The notes under the pieces: model-generated | What the model was told of the DNA's origin: nothing | Databases searched by the model: none | The model's input: the letters and a program-made list of their open reading frames with translations, nothing else | Shown here: positions 52,511 to 60,960 of the stretch, piece by piece | How the letters are laid out: every line of letters starts with the position of its first letter | Numbering within the stretch: position 1 is the stretch's first letter | Position numbers and translations under genes: made by a program | Assembly: GCA_965219925.1 (NCBI GenBank) | Contig: OZ244795.1 | Span: 1,984,001-2,048,000, forward strand | Source: Bin87 sp965219925 | Lineage (GTDB): Bacteria > Chloroflexota > Dehalococcoidia > Lucifugimonadales > UBA3495 | Direction: 5' to 3' | DNA: 64,000 nucleotides

Positions 52511-54157
52511 GTGGACGGAGTTACAGCAGTAGCCAATGTTCTAAAAATGGAAGGCGTGGAGTGGATTGCGGTGATGCCGTCCAACCCGCTGATCGAAGCC
52601 GCCGCCATCGCGGGAATCCGGCCGGTGGTTTGTCGGCAGGAACGCACCGGAGTACACATGGCGGACGGGTTCTCCCGGGTCAACAACGGTAAGAAAACGG
52701 GCATTTTCCTGGCTCAGAACGGGCCAGGCGCCGAGAACGCGTTCGGCGGCGTGGCGCAGGCTTATGCCGATTCAGTGCCGATACTGATATTGCCGGCGGG
52801 GGTGGCCCGTAAGCGAGTTGGGGTTGAACCCAATTTCCATCCGGTGCGGGCCTACGAACCGATTACGAAATGGGCAGCCCACGTCAATTATGCCGACCGC
52901 GTACCTGAACTCATGCGCCAGGCGTTCACCAAGCTGCGTTCCGGCAAGCCGGGCCCGGTTCTCCTTGAAATCCCACAGGATCTGTCAGCAGACGAAATCA
53001 GCGAAGAAGATTTCGATTACATTCCGCCCCAGCACATGCGGACGGCGGCGGATCCCCAGGCGATCACCCGAGCGGTGCGCGGGTTGATGTCGGCGCACCG
53101 CCCGGTGATCATGGCCGGGCAGGGCGTCATGTACGCTGAGGCCACGGCTGAACTGATGGAACTGGCTGAGTTGCTGCAGATCCCCGTGATGACTACCCTG
53201 GAAGGCAAGAGCGCGTTCCCGGAAAATCACCCGCTATCCCTGGGAATCGGCGGGTCGAGCCAAACCGGTCAGGTACACCGTTTCCTCACCAATGCCGACG
53301 TGGTATTCGGCGTGGGCGTCAGTTTCACCAAGAGCAGTTTTACGGTGCCAATCCCCGCCGGCAAAACCCTGATTCATTTGACCAACGGCGACGATGACAT
53401 CAACAAGGATTACCGATCTGAATACCCGATACTGGCAGACGCCAAGCTGGCGCTGCGGCAGTTTATTGATGAGCTGAAAGCCCAGGGCGTGCCGGCTCGG
53501 GCGGCCAATCAGGAACTGGCGGACGAGATTGCGGCGTTGAAGGAAGCCTGGCTTGCCGAGTGGATGCCCCGGTTGACCAGCAATGAAATCCCCCTGAACC
53601 CGTATCGGGTAGTGTGGGACATCATGCACACCGTGGACCTGGACAACACGATCGTGACCCACGAGTCGGGCAGCCCGCGTGAGCAGGTATCGCCGTTCTG
53701 GGAAGCCAGGGCGCCCCGCAGCTTCATCGGCTGGGGCAAGTCAACGCAGCTGGGGTACAGCCTGGGGTTGGCGATGGGGGCCAAGATGGCCGCTCCCGAA
53801 AAGATGGTTATCAACTTCATGGGCGATGCTGCGTTCGGCATGGTGGGCCTGGACGTGGAAACGGCGGTGCGCTCCGGCATACCCATCACCACGGTGGTGA
53901 TGAACAACTCGACGATGGCCATTTACCCCGACAGTCGCATACCGACCGCGGTGGAACGCTACAACATCAAGGAATTGAGCGGCGATTTCTATCAGGTGGG
54001 GTTGGCTCTGGGCGCTTACGCCGAGCAGATCCATACGCCCGATGAGATTAAGCCGGCGATGCAACGAGCCATGGAAGCCAACGGGAACGGACGCCCGGCG
54101 TTGCTGGAGTTCATAACCAAGGAAGAGGGCACCTTCTCCAAGTTCCAGTTCAATTAG
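52511..54157 (+). CDS. Thiamine-diphosphate-dependent enzyme (acetolactate synthase/decarboxylase-like)
   Basis: A 548-residue three-domain ThDP enzyme. Seen: CRQERTGVHMADGFSR (catalytic Glu), NGPGAENAFGGVAQAYADSVPILILP (in parts), FMGDAAFGMVGLDVETAVRSG...MNNSTM (the GDx25NN ThDP/Mg site). GTG 52511 has AGGAG upstream. Related to benzoylformate decarboxylase, sulfoacetaldehyde acetyltransferase and acetolactate synthase. No regulatory ilvN-type gene is adjacent, so branched-chain synthesis is not supported. Confidence 0.88.
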   Translation: MDGVTAVANVLKMEGVEWIAVMPSNPLIEAAAIAGIRPVVCRQERTGVHMADGFSRVNNGKKTGIFLAQNGPGAENAFGGVAQAYADSVPILILPAGVARKRVGVEPNFHPVRAYEPITKWAAHVNYADRVPELMRQAFTKLRSGKPGPVLLEIPQDLSADEISEEDFDYIPPQHMRTAADPQAITRAVRGLMSAHRPVIMAGQGVMYAEATAELMELAELLQIPVMTTLEGKSAFPENHPLSLGIGGSSQTGQVHRFLTNADVVFGVGVSFTKSSFTVPIPAGKTLIHLTNGDDDINKDYRSEYPILADAKLALRQFIDELKAQGVPARAANQELADEIAALKEAWLAEWMPRLTSNEIPLNPYRVVWDIMHTVDLDNTIVTHESGSPREQVSPFWEARAPRSFIGWGKSTQLGYSLGLAMGAKMAAPEKMVINFMGDAAFGMVGLDVETAVRSGIPITTVVMNNSTMAIYPDSRIPTAVERYNIKELSGDFYQVGLALGAYAEQIHTPDEIKPAMQRAMEANGNGRPALLEFITKEEGTFSKFQFN

Positions 54158-54213
54158 ACTTGGCTATAAGCGGCTGGGTCTGCCAGTCGAATTGCTGACA
54201 TCTCCCCGTAGCA

Positions 54214-54255
54214 ACATCGCCGACCGGTTATTTACACTGGCCGGCGATGTTTTAT
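54214..54255 (+). terminator. Terminator after the ThDP gene
   Basis: ACATCGCCG at 54214-54222 pairs with CGGCGATGT at 54242-54250, followed by TTTATT. Inner bases CCGG/CCGG add a second short stem. Confidence 0.75.
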
Positions 54256-54271
54256 TGCGGAGGAGAGGCTG

Positions 54272-55132
54272 ATGGTCGTTGCGAAACCGCTTGATGCAGC
54301 ACGGTCGAGGCAGGAATTTGACGCCGAGTTGACCCAATTGGTCACTGGGGCGAATGGTGTGAGTGGCCCGGTGGGAACGCCGGAATGCGTTGCGCCCTCG
54401 GCTGCGCCGGCATCACCGCCGAAGCCAGCCGACCCGGCCCAACCAACGATCCGGGAATTACCCAACGGCGAGCGGCCACGGGAGAGGTTGCGGCAAAGAG
54501 GCTCGAGGGAATTGTCCAACACGGAATTGGTGGCGATTCTCCTGCGAACCGGAATGAAGGGTGAGAACGCCGTCAGCATGGCATCGCGGATCATGGCCGA
54601 TTTCGGTGGCCTGGATGGTCTGGCGAAGGCGGATTATGGGGAGTTGATCCGGGAGCGTGGGTTGAGCGATGCCAAGGCGTGCCAGGTAATAGCAGCCCTG
54701 GAGTTGGGCCGCCGTGTCGCCTCACTACCGCCGGCCGAACGGCCGCAAATCTCATGCGCCCAGGACGCAGTCAACCTGATCGCGCCGGAAATGGCGGCGC
54801 TGGATCAGGAGAATCTGGTGGTTTTACTGATGGACACGCGCAACCGGATGGTGCTGAAGCGGACCGTTTATATCGGCACGGTCAATAGCAGTGCGGTGCG
54901 TCCCGCTGAGGTGCTGCGGCCGGCGATCCGGGAGAACGTGCCGTCCATCATAGTCGCGCACAACCATCCGTCCGGGGACCCGACGCCCAGCCCTGAAGAT
55001 GTGGCGGTGACGCGAGACCTGGTGGCCGCCGGGAAACTTATGGACATAGAACTGCACGACCATTTGATCATCGGCTCTGGGGGACGTTTTACCAGTCTCC
55101 GCGGCATTGGTTCCGGATTCGAACCGGCGTGA
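54272..55132 (+). CDS. radC: RadC/JAB domain protein
   Basis: A 286-residue RadC-family protein. HhH-like segment RGLSDAKACQVIAALELGRR, then the JAMM-type metal motif HNHPSGDPTPSPEDVAVTRDL, with LMDIELHDHLIIG. ELSNTELVAILLRTG is the family N-terminal signature. It carries about 65 extra residues ahead of the usual start (PRERL), rich in Ala/Pro. Despite the name, a direct DNA-repair role is not established. GGAGAGG precedes ATG 54272. Confidence 0.93.
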   Translation: MVVAKPLDAARSRQEFDAELTQLVTGANGVSGPVGTPECVAPSAAPASPPKPADPAQPTIRELPNGERPRERLRQRGSRELSNTELVAILLRTGMKGENAVSMASRIMADFGGLDGLAKADYGELIRERGLSDAKACQVIAALELGRRVASLPPAERPQISCAQDAVNLIAPEMAALDQENLVVLLMDTRNRMVLKRTVYIGTVNSSAVRPAEVLRPAIRENVPSIIVAHNHPSGDPTPSPEDVAVTRDLVAAGKLMDIELHDHLIIGSGGRFTSLRGIGSGFEPA

Positions 55133-55191
55133 TTATCACGCACTCGCGGTGATAAACTCCACGGTACGCAACCTGCGGAGGATGATATTAC

Positions 55192-55524
55192 ATGAGCGAT
55201 TACTTTTTGGAGACCACCGATCGAGGGTACAAGGAACTTGTGCCCGGCGCCCGCACGCGGACTTTTTGGGGCGCGCAGATGCTGTTCTCCCTGGTGGAAG
55301 TCGAGGCGGGGGCGCTGGTGCCTCTGCATACCCATCCCCACGAACAGGGCGGAATCATCGTTGAAGGCGAACTGGAGATGGGGATCGGCGGCGAGGTGAA
55401 GCTGCTGAAGCCGGGAGACATGTATATCATTCCGGGAGATGTGGAACACTACGCCCAGGGGCAGCAAACAAGGGCGGTGGCTCTGGACATATTCAGCCCG
55501 GTGCGGGAGGAGTTTAAGTACTAA
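55192..55524 (+). CDS. Cupin domain protein
   Basis: A 110-residue single-cupin protein: VPLHTHPHEQGGIIVEGELEMGIGGE (metal His/His/Glu of motif 1, in parts) and PGDMYIIPGDVEHYA (His of motif 2). GGAGG precedes ATG 55192. Small metal-binding cupins act in sugar, lignin-derived or quercetin-type catabolism, or as ligand sensors. Not assignable. Confidence 0.92.
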   Translation: MSDYFLETTDRGYKELVPGARTRTFWGAQMLFSLVEVEAGALVPLHTHPHEQGGIIVEGELEMGIGGEVKLLKPGDMYIIPGDVEHYAQGQQTRAVALDIFSPVREEFKY

Positions 55525-55547
55525 CGCCGCGAAGTTGGCCCGTAATA

Positions 55548-56408
55548 CTAACCGGCGTCGTTGAAGTAATCGGCAACCGCCAGTACCAGGTTGCCCATGT
55601 GAGGATGTTCGGGTTCCACATTAACGGTAATTCCGCATTCTTCCAGCTTCCGGGTACACACCGGGCCCACTGACGCTACGGCAACCGGACCGGACAGACA
55701 GTAGCGCAGAGAGTCTTCCTTACCGGCTTCGGCGGCAATGGTCAGTAAATTGGGCACCTGGGGTCGGCTGGTAAATGCCAGGGCGTCGATATTGCCCTGC
55801 TCCATTTCGTTGATAAGGGACAAAACGGGGCCGTGGTCTACGGGCAGGCCCCAGTCGTAAAGGGTGAGTTCCCGGTAGTTGGCGCGCTGAGCCCGCAGGA
55901 AGGTGGGGAGTTGAGCATCTGGGCCACCGTAGCGTTGCACGACAACCTCTGCCCCATCAAGCGCCAGCCCGGACATTGAAGCCGTCAAGTCAGCGGACGT
56001 ATAGGGTTCCGGCGGCATGATGTCGATGGGGATTTTATGATGCCGCAATACCCGAGCCGGTTTCGGACTCCGCGCGACCACGGTGGCATTTCGCAGGCTG
56101 GCGACGAATTCGTCCTGGCAGCCCATAGCCGCAGCGGTTTCCATCATCGCCTGAGTGCCCACACCGGTTAGGAAGATTGCGATGCCCACCGCTCCGTTAC
56201 ACACATCGGTGATGGCTTGTTGAACTTGGGGGCTGTCCTTCAGGTAGTGTTCCTGGAGCACGGGAGCGCCCAGGGGAACACCGCCGTGGCGTCGGATCAG
56301 GCTGGCCATTTCGTCGGGCATTCGAGCCTCGACGAAGGCCAGCACACGTCCGTTCAGAGATGGGCCAGGCATGGGCAGGATGGAACGGGGGTTATACGGC
56401 GCACTCAC
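55548..56408 (-). CDS. hemD: Uroporphyrinogen-III synthase
   Basis: A 286-residue HemD-fold protein: GRVLAFVEARMPDEMASLIRRHGG, IFLTGVGTQAMME, ARSPKPARVLR, VVVQRYGGPD, IDALAFTSRPQVPNLL and VASVGPVCTRKLEECG. It makes uroporphyrinogen III, the precursor of siroheme and heme. Its GTG start (56408) lies inside the last codons of the siroheme reductase gene (17-base overlap), so the two are cotranscribed: cofactor precursor made with the enzyme that needs it. ATG 56372 is an alternative start. Confidence 0.87.
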   Translation of the reverse strand: MSAPYNPRSILPMPGPSLNGRVLAFVEARMPDEMASLIRRHGGVPLGAPVLQEHYLKDSPQVQQAITDVCNGAVGIAIFLTGVGTQAMMETAAAMGCQDEFVASLRNATVVARSPKPARVLRHHKIPIDIMPPEPYTSADLTASMSGLALDGAEVVVQRYGGPDAQLPTFLRAQRANYRELTLYDWGLPVDHGPVLSLINEMEQGNIDALAFTSRPQVPNLLTIAAEAGKEDSLRYCLSGPVAVASVGPVCTRKLEECGITVNVEPEHPHMGNLVLAVADYFNDAG

Positions 56409-58224
56409 CTTCTCCGCGTTCCAGCACGTACTGGTTGGTTCGTTCCCAGTCGAAGTACATTTCCCCGCCGCCCTCGGCCTCGTGTCCGATTTCCTGGGCC
56501 CGCGCGGCTACCGAGGTTACCTCGTCTATTCCGACCCGCTCCAGGAAATCGTTGAATCGCTCCGACTCGTTGTCACGATTGTCCTTGTAGAAGGTGACGA
56601 TTTCTTTGAGAACCGATGGGACGAGCTTGGCGGGAACCTTAACCTTGGGAACCCGGGTGCCGATGCGAGAGTCTTCCACGCGGTTGTCCCCGTAGTTGCC
56701 GCCCAGGAAAAGCTCGTACGATGGAATTTGCTGTCCGTCCACGCCTTTCACGGCAGCCCCGTGGAACCCGATGTTGGCGATGTGATGCAGGCCGCACCCA
56801 TTGGGGCATCCACTCATCTTGATGCGGATGTCCTTTACCCCGGCATCCTGCTGCATCCCATTCCAGCTTTGCATCTCAGAGCGAAGAGCCTCGGCCAGAC
56901 CCATTGAGGAAGTGATACCAAGTTTGCAACTGTCGGTTCCGGGGCAGGAAACGACGTTGGTGATGTGGTCGTGGCCGGGTTCGCCGAGATCCAGAGCGAC
57001 CAGGGCTCTCCATACGGTGGCGAGGTGGCCGGTCGGCACCCAACGAATCACCAGGTTTTGTTCCTGTGTGGTGCGGGCTTGGCCGCCAGCATACTCCCTC
57101 ACGATGTTGGCCAACCCGTGGAACTGTTCGGGCGAGAGATCGCCCCGGACAGGCTTTACATAAACCACGTGATACCCTTCCTGCCGCTGGGCTGCGACGT
57201 TGGTGTCGCGCCACTGGCGGAATTCAGGACTGTCTTCCGTGGATGCTGCAGCGGGTTGAACGGGTGGGGTTTCGCGCTGGATCTCTTCCGCCACCATCAA
57301 AGGCCGATGATCAATCGGGCCGATGCCGGCCAGTTCGGTATCAACCATCTGTTTGAATTCGTCCAGCCCAATCTTGTCGATGAGGACCTTCAGACGCGCC
57401 ATCATCCGATTTTTGCGAAGGATGTCAGCGTTGTTGAACACAGTCCAGATCGCCAAAGCGACCCGGAGGTAGTCATCCTCGGAAACCCAATCGTACAGCG
57501 GTTTGGCCAGGCGGGGCATGATGGACGTTCCGCCCCCGCAGTAAACCTTGAATCCCTTACGCTGTTCGCCATCGATTTCCTTGTATTGGGAAACGAATGT
57601 CAGATCCTGGATGGCCGCCGCCACTTCGTCTCTCCGGTCGTTGCCGGTGAACGCGGTTTTGAACTTCCGGGGGAAGTTTTGGGTGATGGGATGGCGCACG
57701 CCAAACCGAACGTATGCGGTGAGATACGGCGTCGGGTCGAAGGTTTCTTCCGGGCTGACCCCAGCGGTCGCCGGGCCAACCACGTTGCGGACGGTGTTGC
57801 CGCAAGCCTCGCGGGTGGACAGCCCCACCTTGCCCAGCAAACGCAGCGCGGTCGAGGTTTGTTCCAGCGGAACGTGGTGGAACTGAATATTCTCCCTGGT
57901 GGTGATATGACCTTTTTGCAACGGGGCGTAATGTTCCGCGATTTCGCCCAGGGCGTCGAGCATATCGGCCGAGGCGATTCCACCGGGTAGTTTCACCCGG
58001 ATCATCTGCACGTCGGCCTGGCGTTGGCCATAAACACCCTGCCGTAGCCGGAACGGCGTGAACACTGTGTTGTCCAGCTCGCCGGACCGGAACCGGTCGA
58101 CTTCGGCATCGAACCGCACGATTTCTTCTTCCATGAACGGGATAATCCCGGTGGCATCGGGCGCCAGATTCATGCTGGCATCATGGATGTCTTTCAGGTT
58201 GGGCGCATGAGCTTGGCTGGTCAA
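56392..58224 (-). CDS. Ferredoxin-type siroheme/[4Fe-4S] sulfite (or nitrite) reductase
   Basis: A 610-residue hemoprotein of the NirA/SirA type with two internal half-domain repeats. Cluster/siroheme ligands: CPGTDSC (Cys427, 433) and SGCPNGCG (Cys473, 477). Siroheme-side residues include RLRQGVYGQRQ near 59-69 and ACGNTVRNVVG near 140. Assimilatory sulfite and nitrite reductases share this fold. The Cys-codon leader ORF and attenuator directly upstream argue for sulfite (six-electron reduction to sulfide for cysteine). TTG 58224 has GGAG at six bases. The last codons overlap hemD. Confidence 0.92.
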   Translation of the reverse strand: MTSQAHAPNLKDIHDASMNLAPDATGIIPFMEEEIVRFDAEVDRFRSGELDNTVFTPFRLRQGVYGQRQADVQMIRVKLPGGIASADMLDALGEIAEHYAPLQKGHITTRENIQFHHVPLEQTSTALRLLGKVGLSTREACGNTVRNVVGPATAGVSPEETFDPTPYLTAYVRFGVRHPITQNFPRKFKTAFTGNDRRDEVAAAIQDLTFVSQYKEIDGEQRKGFKVYCGGGTSIMPRLAKPLYDWVSEDDYLRVALAIWTVFNNADILRKNRMMARLKVLIDKIGLDEFKQMVDTELAGIGPIDHRPLMVAEEIQRETPPVQPAAASTEDSPEFRQWRDTNVAAQRQEGYHVVYVKPVRGDLSPEQFHGLANIVREYAGGQARTTQEQNLVIRWVPTGHLATVWRALVALDLGEPGHDHITNVVSCPGTDSCKLGITSSMGLAEALRSEMQSWNGMQQDAGVKDIRIKMSGCPNGCGLHHIANIGFHGAAVKGVDGQQIPSYELFLGGNYGDNRVEDSRIGTRVPKVKVPAKLVPSVLKEIVTFYKDNRDNESERFNDFLERVGIDEVTSVAARAQEIGHEAEGGGEMYFDWERTNQYVLERGEGECAV

Positions 58225-58249
58225 GTTAATCTCCTTCGAGCGCGGGCAT

Positions 58250-58288
58250 AAAAAAGACCCACCTTAGCCGGTTGGCGGTGCTGGTGGG
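58250..58288 (-). terminator. Leader (attenuator) terminator upstream of the siroheme reductase gene
   Basis: On the minus strand CCCACC (58288-58283), a loop holding a small GCC/GGC stem, GGTGGG (58263-58258), TC, then six Ts (58255-58250). It lies 26 bases before the TTG start, inside the transcript made from the promoter at 58405-58433. Its position inside the leader, not after a gene, marks it as an attenuator. Confidence 0.75.
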
Positions 58289-58334
58289 CGCAGGGTTAGG
58301 GCTTGATTTTGTCAGTGCTTGCTATCCTGCTCCC
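58286..58334 (-). promoter_or_regulatory. Antiterminator pairing competing with the leader terminator
   Basis: GGGAGCAGG (58334-58326, within the last codons of the leader ORF) can pair with CCTGCGCCC (58294-58286) with one mismatch in nine. The second strand includes the first three Cs of the terminator stem, so both structures cannot form together. A ribosome stalled at leader codons 11-17 leaves GGGAGCAGG free. A ribosome reaching the stop codon covers it. This is a prediction from pairing alone. Confidence 0.6.
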
Positions 58335-58396
58335 GTTTTTTCGGTACAGGTACAAGTACAAAGACAGGTTTGGTTGCTTTTGCAGTTACTGTGCAT
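58322..58396 (-). CDS. Cys-rich leader peptide (24 codons), probable attenuator uORF
   Basis: ATG 58396, stop TAG 58324-58322. The 24-residue peptide has five Cys, one at position 5 and four alternating at 11, 13, 15 and 17 (CLCTCTC), then TEKTGAG. There is no Shine-Dalgarno sequence: the ATG lies eight bases after the -10 box, about where transcription should start, so the ORF is probably leaderless. It precedes the antiterminator and terminator and the siroheme reductase gene. Cys-rich, often leaderless uORFs before sulfur genes are known in mycobacteria. It is too short for the supplied gene-length cut-offs and easily missed. Confidence 0.75.
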   Translation of the reverse strand: MHSNCKSNQTCLCTCTCTEKTGAG

Positions 58397-58404
58397 TTGC
58401 GAAA

Positions 58405-58433
58405 ACTATACAGTCGTGGTCGGGAATTGTCAA
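58405..58433 (-). promoter_or_regulatory. Promoter of the siroheme reductase-hemD unit
   Basis: Minus strand TTGACA (58433-58428), exactly 17 bases, TATAGT (58410-58405), a near-consensus sigma70 promoter. The expected start of transcription is near 58398, one to three bases from the leader ATG. The remaining gap to phoU (58434-58542) shows no further signal. Confidence 0.8.
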
Positions 58434-58542
58434 CGATGTTTATTTGGTGAAAATTCGTACCTGAATCGGGGTGATTCTCACCAGTGGAGGCCGTCGTTTT
58501 AGTGGGCAAGCGGGATTTTTGCGTGGCCCAGCGATGGACGTG

Positions 58543-59223
58543 TCAGCGCAACGTACGGTCGGATTTGAGGTCGCGGTTGCTGACAGTGTGCCCGGAGATC
58601 AGCCACAACGTACGTTCGGCGATGTTGGTCGCCCGGTCGGCGATTCGTTCCAGGTCGTGGGCCACCCACAGCAGGTATGTTGCCCGCTGGATGGTGCGCG
58701 GATCCTGCAGCATGTAGGTGAGCAACTCGCGATAGATCTGGTCGTACAGGTCGTCCACCACATCATCATCGGCGCATACCTTGCGAGCCAGATCCTCATC
58801 CCGGTCAGCGAAGGACAGCAAACTTTCGTTAAGCATCTTGAGGGCCAGGTCTGCCATCCGCGGGATGTCGATCAACGGTTTCAATAGTGGTTCTTCATAG
58901 GTGCGGAGGCAGATTTTTGCGATGCCCTCGGCGTAGTCGCCCATTCGCTCCAGCTCAACCCCCAGGTGCACAACCGACATTACGGTGCGCAGATCGGTGG
59001 CGATTGGCTGCTGCGTCGCCAGCACGCTGACGCACTTGTCCTCCAGCGTGTTCTGCAGGTTGTCTATCACGTCATCGTTATCGATGACCTGCCGGGCAAG
59101 GTCGGCATCCCGGTTTTGCAGGGCCTGTAGAGCCTGTCGGGTGGTTTGATCGACCAAACGACCCATTTCGGCCAGGTCGGCCTGCAAATTTTCCAGTAGC
59201 TGGTTGAATTCTGACCTGAGCAT
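58543..59223 (-). CDS. phoU: Phosphate signalling/transport regulator PhoU
   Basis: A 226-residue protein of two PhoU three-helix repeats, each with the metal-site pattern: VVHLGVELERMGDYAEGIAK and LLWVAHDLERIADRATNIAERT. It couples the Pst transporter to phosphate sensing and limits phosphate uptake. Starts 42 bases after pstB on the same strand. Confidence 0.95.
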   Translation of the reverse strand: MLRSEFNQLLENLQADLAEMGRLVDQTTRQALQALQNRDADLARQVIDNDDVIDNLQNTLEDKCVSVLATQQPIATDLRTVMSVVHLGVELERMGDYAEGIAKICLRTYEEPLLKPLIDIPRMADLALKMLNESLLSFADRDEDLARKVCADDDVVDDLYDQIYRELLTYMLQDPRTIQRATYLLWVAHDLERIADRATNIAERTLWLISGHTVSNRDLKSDRTLR

Positions 59224-59265
59224 ATCGGCGCCTCCTTGGGTTGGGGTTACCGCCGCCAGAACGGT

Positions 59266-60051
59266 TTAGCCAAATCTTCCGGTGATGTATGCCTCGGTGC
59301 GCTCGTCCTGCGGGTTGGTGAACATGCGTGAAGTTTGGTCGAATTCTATCAGATGCGCTACGCGGTTTTCGTCGGGCATCAGAAAGGCTGTTTTGTCCGA
59401 CACCCGGCCGGCCTGTTGCATGTTATGCGTCACGATAATGATGGTGTAGCGCTGTTTGAGTTCCCGCATCAAATCTTCAATGGCCAGGGTGGCGATGGGG
59501 TCCAGTGCCGAACAAGGTTCGTCCATAAGGATGACGCTGGGTTGAATGGCCAGCGTGCGTGCGATGCACAGCCTCTGCTGCTGACCACCGGAGAGAGCCA
59601 GCGCCGATTCCTTCAGGCGGTCTTTCACCTCATCCCAAAGCGCGGCAGACCTGAGTGAATCCTCCACGATGGCGTCAAGGCTCCCCGTGTACCCGTTGAT
59701 GCGCGGCCCGAAGGCTACGTTTTCGTAGATGGACTTGGCGAAAGGGTTGGGCCGCTGGAACACCATCCCGATTTCATAACGAATTTGCGTCGGGTCTGAA
59801 CCGGGAGCGTACAGGTTATACTCGCCAAACCAGACTTGGCCTTCCATGCGGAACGACGGGATGAGGTCGTTCATCCGGTTTATGCAGCGCAACAGAGTGC
59901 TTTTTCCGCCGCCGCTGGGGCCGATGATCGCCGTGATTTCCTTCTCCGTAACTTCCATGGAGATATCTTCAATCACCTGATTATCGCCGTAGTAAACTCC
60001 AACATCGTCAAACCGGATTGCGGGGTTGGTGGCAATTGCCTGGTTTGTCAT
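59266..60051 (-). CDS. pstB: Phosphate ABC transporter ATP-binding protein
   Basis: A 261-residue ATPase: Walker A GPSGGGKST, Q-loop VFQRPNPF, signature LSGGQQQR, Walker B VILMDEPCSALDP and H-loop VTHNMQQAGRV. It is the energising subunit of PstSCAB. Begins six bases after pstA. Confidence 0.96.
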   Translation of the reverse strand: MTNQAIATNPAIRFDDVGVYYGDNQVIEDISMEVTEKEITAIIGPSGGGKSTLLRCINRMNDLIPSFRMEGQVWFGEYNLYAPGSDPTQIRYEIGMVFQRPNPFAKSIYENVAFGPRINGYTGSLDAIVEDSLRSAALWDEVKDRLKESALALSGGQQQRLCIARTLAIQPSVILMDEPCSALDPIATLAIEDLMRELKQRYTIIIVTHNMQQAGRVSDKTAFLMPDENRVAHLIEFDQTSRMFTNPQDERTEAYITGRFG

Positions 60052-60057
60052 AACCGA

Positions 60058-60960
60058 TTACCCCCGGTGTTTGCCCTGGAGATGGTTGCGCAGGAGAATG
60101 GCCGCAGCATTCAATCCCAACAGCATAATCAACAGTACCACGATGCCGGCGGCGGCCAGTTGGTGGAACTCTTCCTGCGGTTTGGAGATCCACACGTAAA
60201 TCTGGATTGGCAAAACGGTAAACCGATCCAGTGGAGAGGTTGGCGCAAAGGGCACGAAAGAAAGGGCGCCCATAATCACCAGCGGAGCGGCTTCCCCCAT
60301 CGCCCGGCTGACCGCCAGGATGATTCCGGTCAGGATACCCGGCATGGCCTGTGGGAGCACCAGTCGCCACACTACCTGCCAACGAGTTGCCCCCAGCGCA
60401 TAGCCGCCTTCCCTGACGGTGGACGGCACGGCGCGGATGGCTTCTTCTGCCGAAACTATAACCACCGGCATTATCAGCAACGCCAGCGTCAGACCGGCCG
60501 TCAATACGCTCTTGCCCATTGCGAAAACCGCCACGAAAATGGCGAGGCCCAGGATGCCGTACACAATGGACGGGACGGCGGCCAGGTTTTGGATATTGAC
60601 CTGTATCAACTCGTCTATCCGCCGCCCTCCGGCATACTCTTCCAGGTAGATAGCGGCAGCCACTCCCACCGTGAACGACACCACAATGCAGATGCCCATC
60701 ACCCACAGCGTGCCCACGATGGCAGGCCACAGGCCCGAAGCCACGGCTTTGCTGGAGGGGATATCGGTGAGGAGGGTTACGATTGAGCTGCCATCAAGGT
60801 TGAACCACTGCAGCGCTTCCGCCAATACGCTGTAAAGCAACGCCGCCAGCATCAGCAGACTCAACAGGATCGCCGACATGCACACCGCGCGGAACACCAG
60901 AGCGTTGCGCCGGCGTTTGACCAACTTGCGCCGATATTCGGTGGGATTGGACACGGCCAT
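60058..60960 (-). CDS. pstA: Phosphate ABC transporter permease PstA
   Basis: A 300-residue permease with six membrane helices and the PstA/BPD signature EEAIRAVPSTVREGGYALGATRWQVVWRLVLPQAMPGILTG (in parts: EEAIRAVPS, GGYALGAT, LPQAMPGI). ATG 60960 overlaps the pstC stop by one base (TAATG), so the two are translationally coupled. Confidence 0.95.
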   Translation of the reverse strand: MAVSNPTEYRRKLVKRRRNALVFRAVCMSAILLSLLMLAALLYSVLAEALQWFNLDGSSIVTLLTDIPSSKAVASGLWPAIVGTLWVMGICIVVSFTVGVAAAIYLEEYAGGRRIDELIQVNIQNLAAVPSIVYGILGLAIFVAVFAMGKSVLTAGLTLALLIMPVVIVSAEEAIRAVPSTVREGGYALGATRWQVVWRLVLPQAMPGILTGIILAVSRAMGEAAPLVIMGALSFVPFAPTSPLDRFTVLPIQIYVWISKPQEEFHQLAAAGIVVLLIMLLGLNAAAILLRNHLQGKHRG

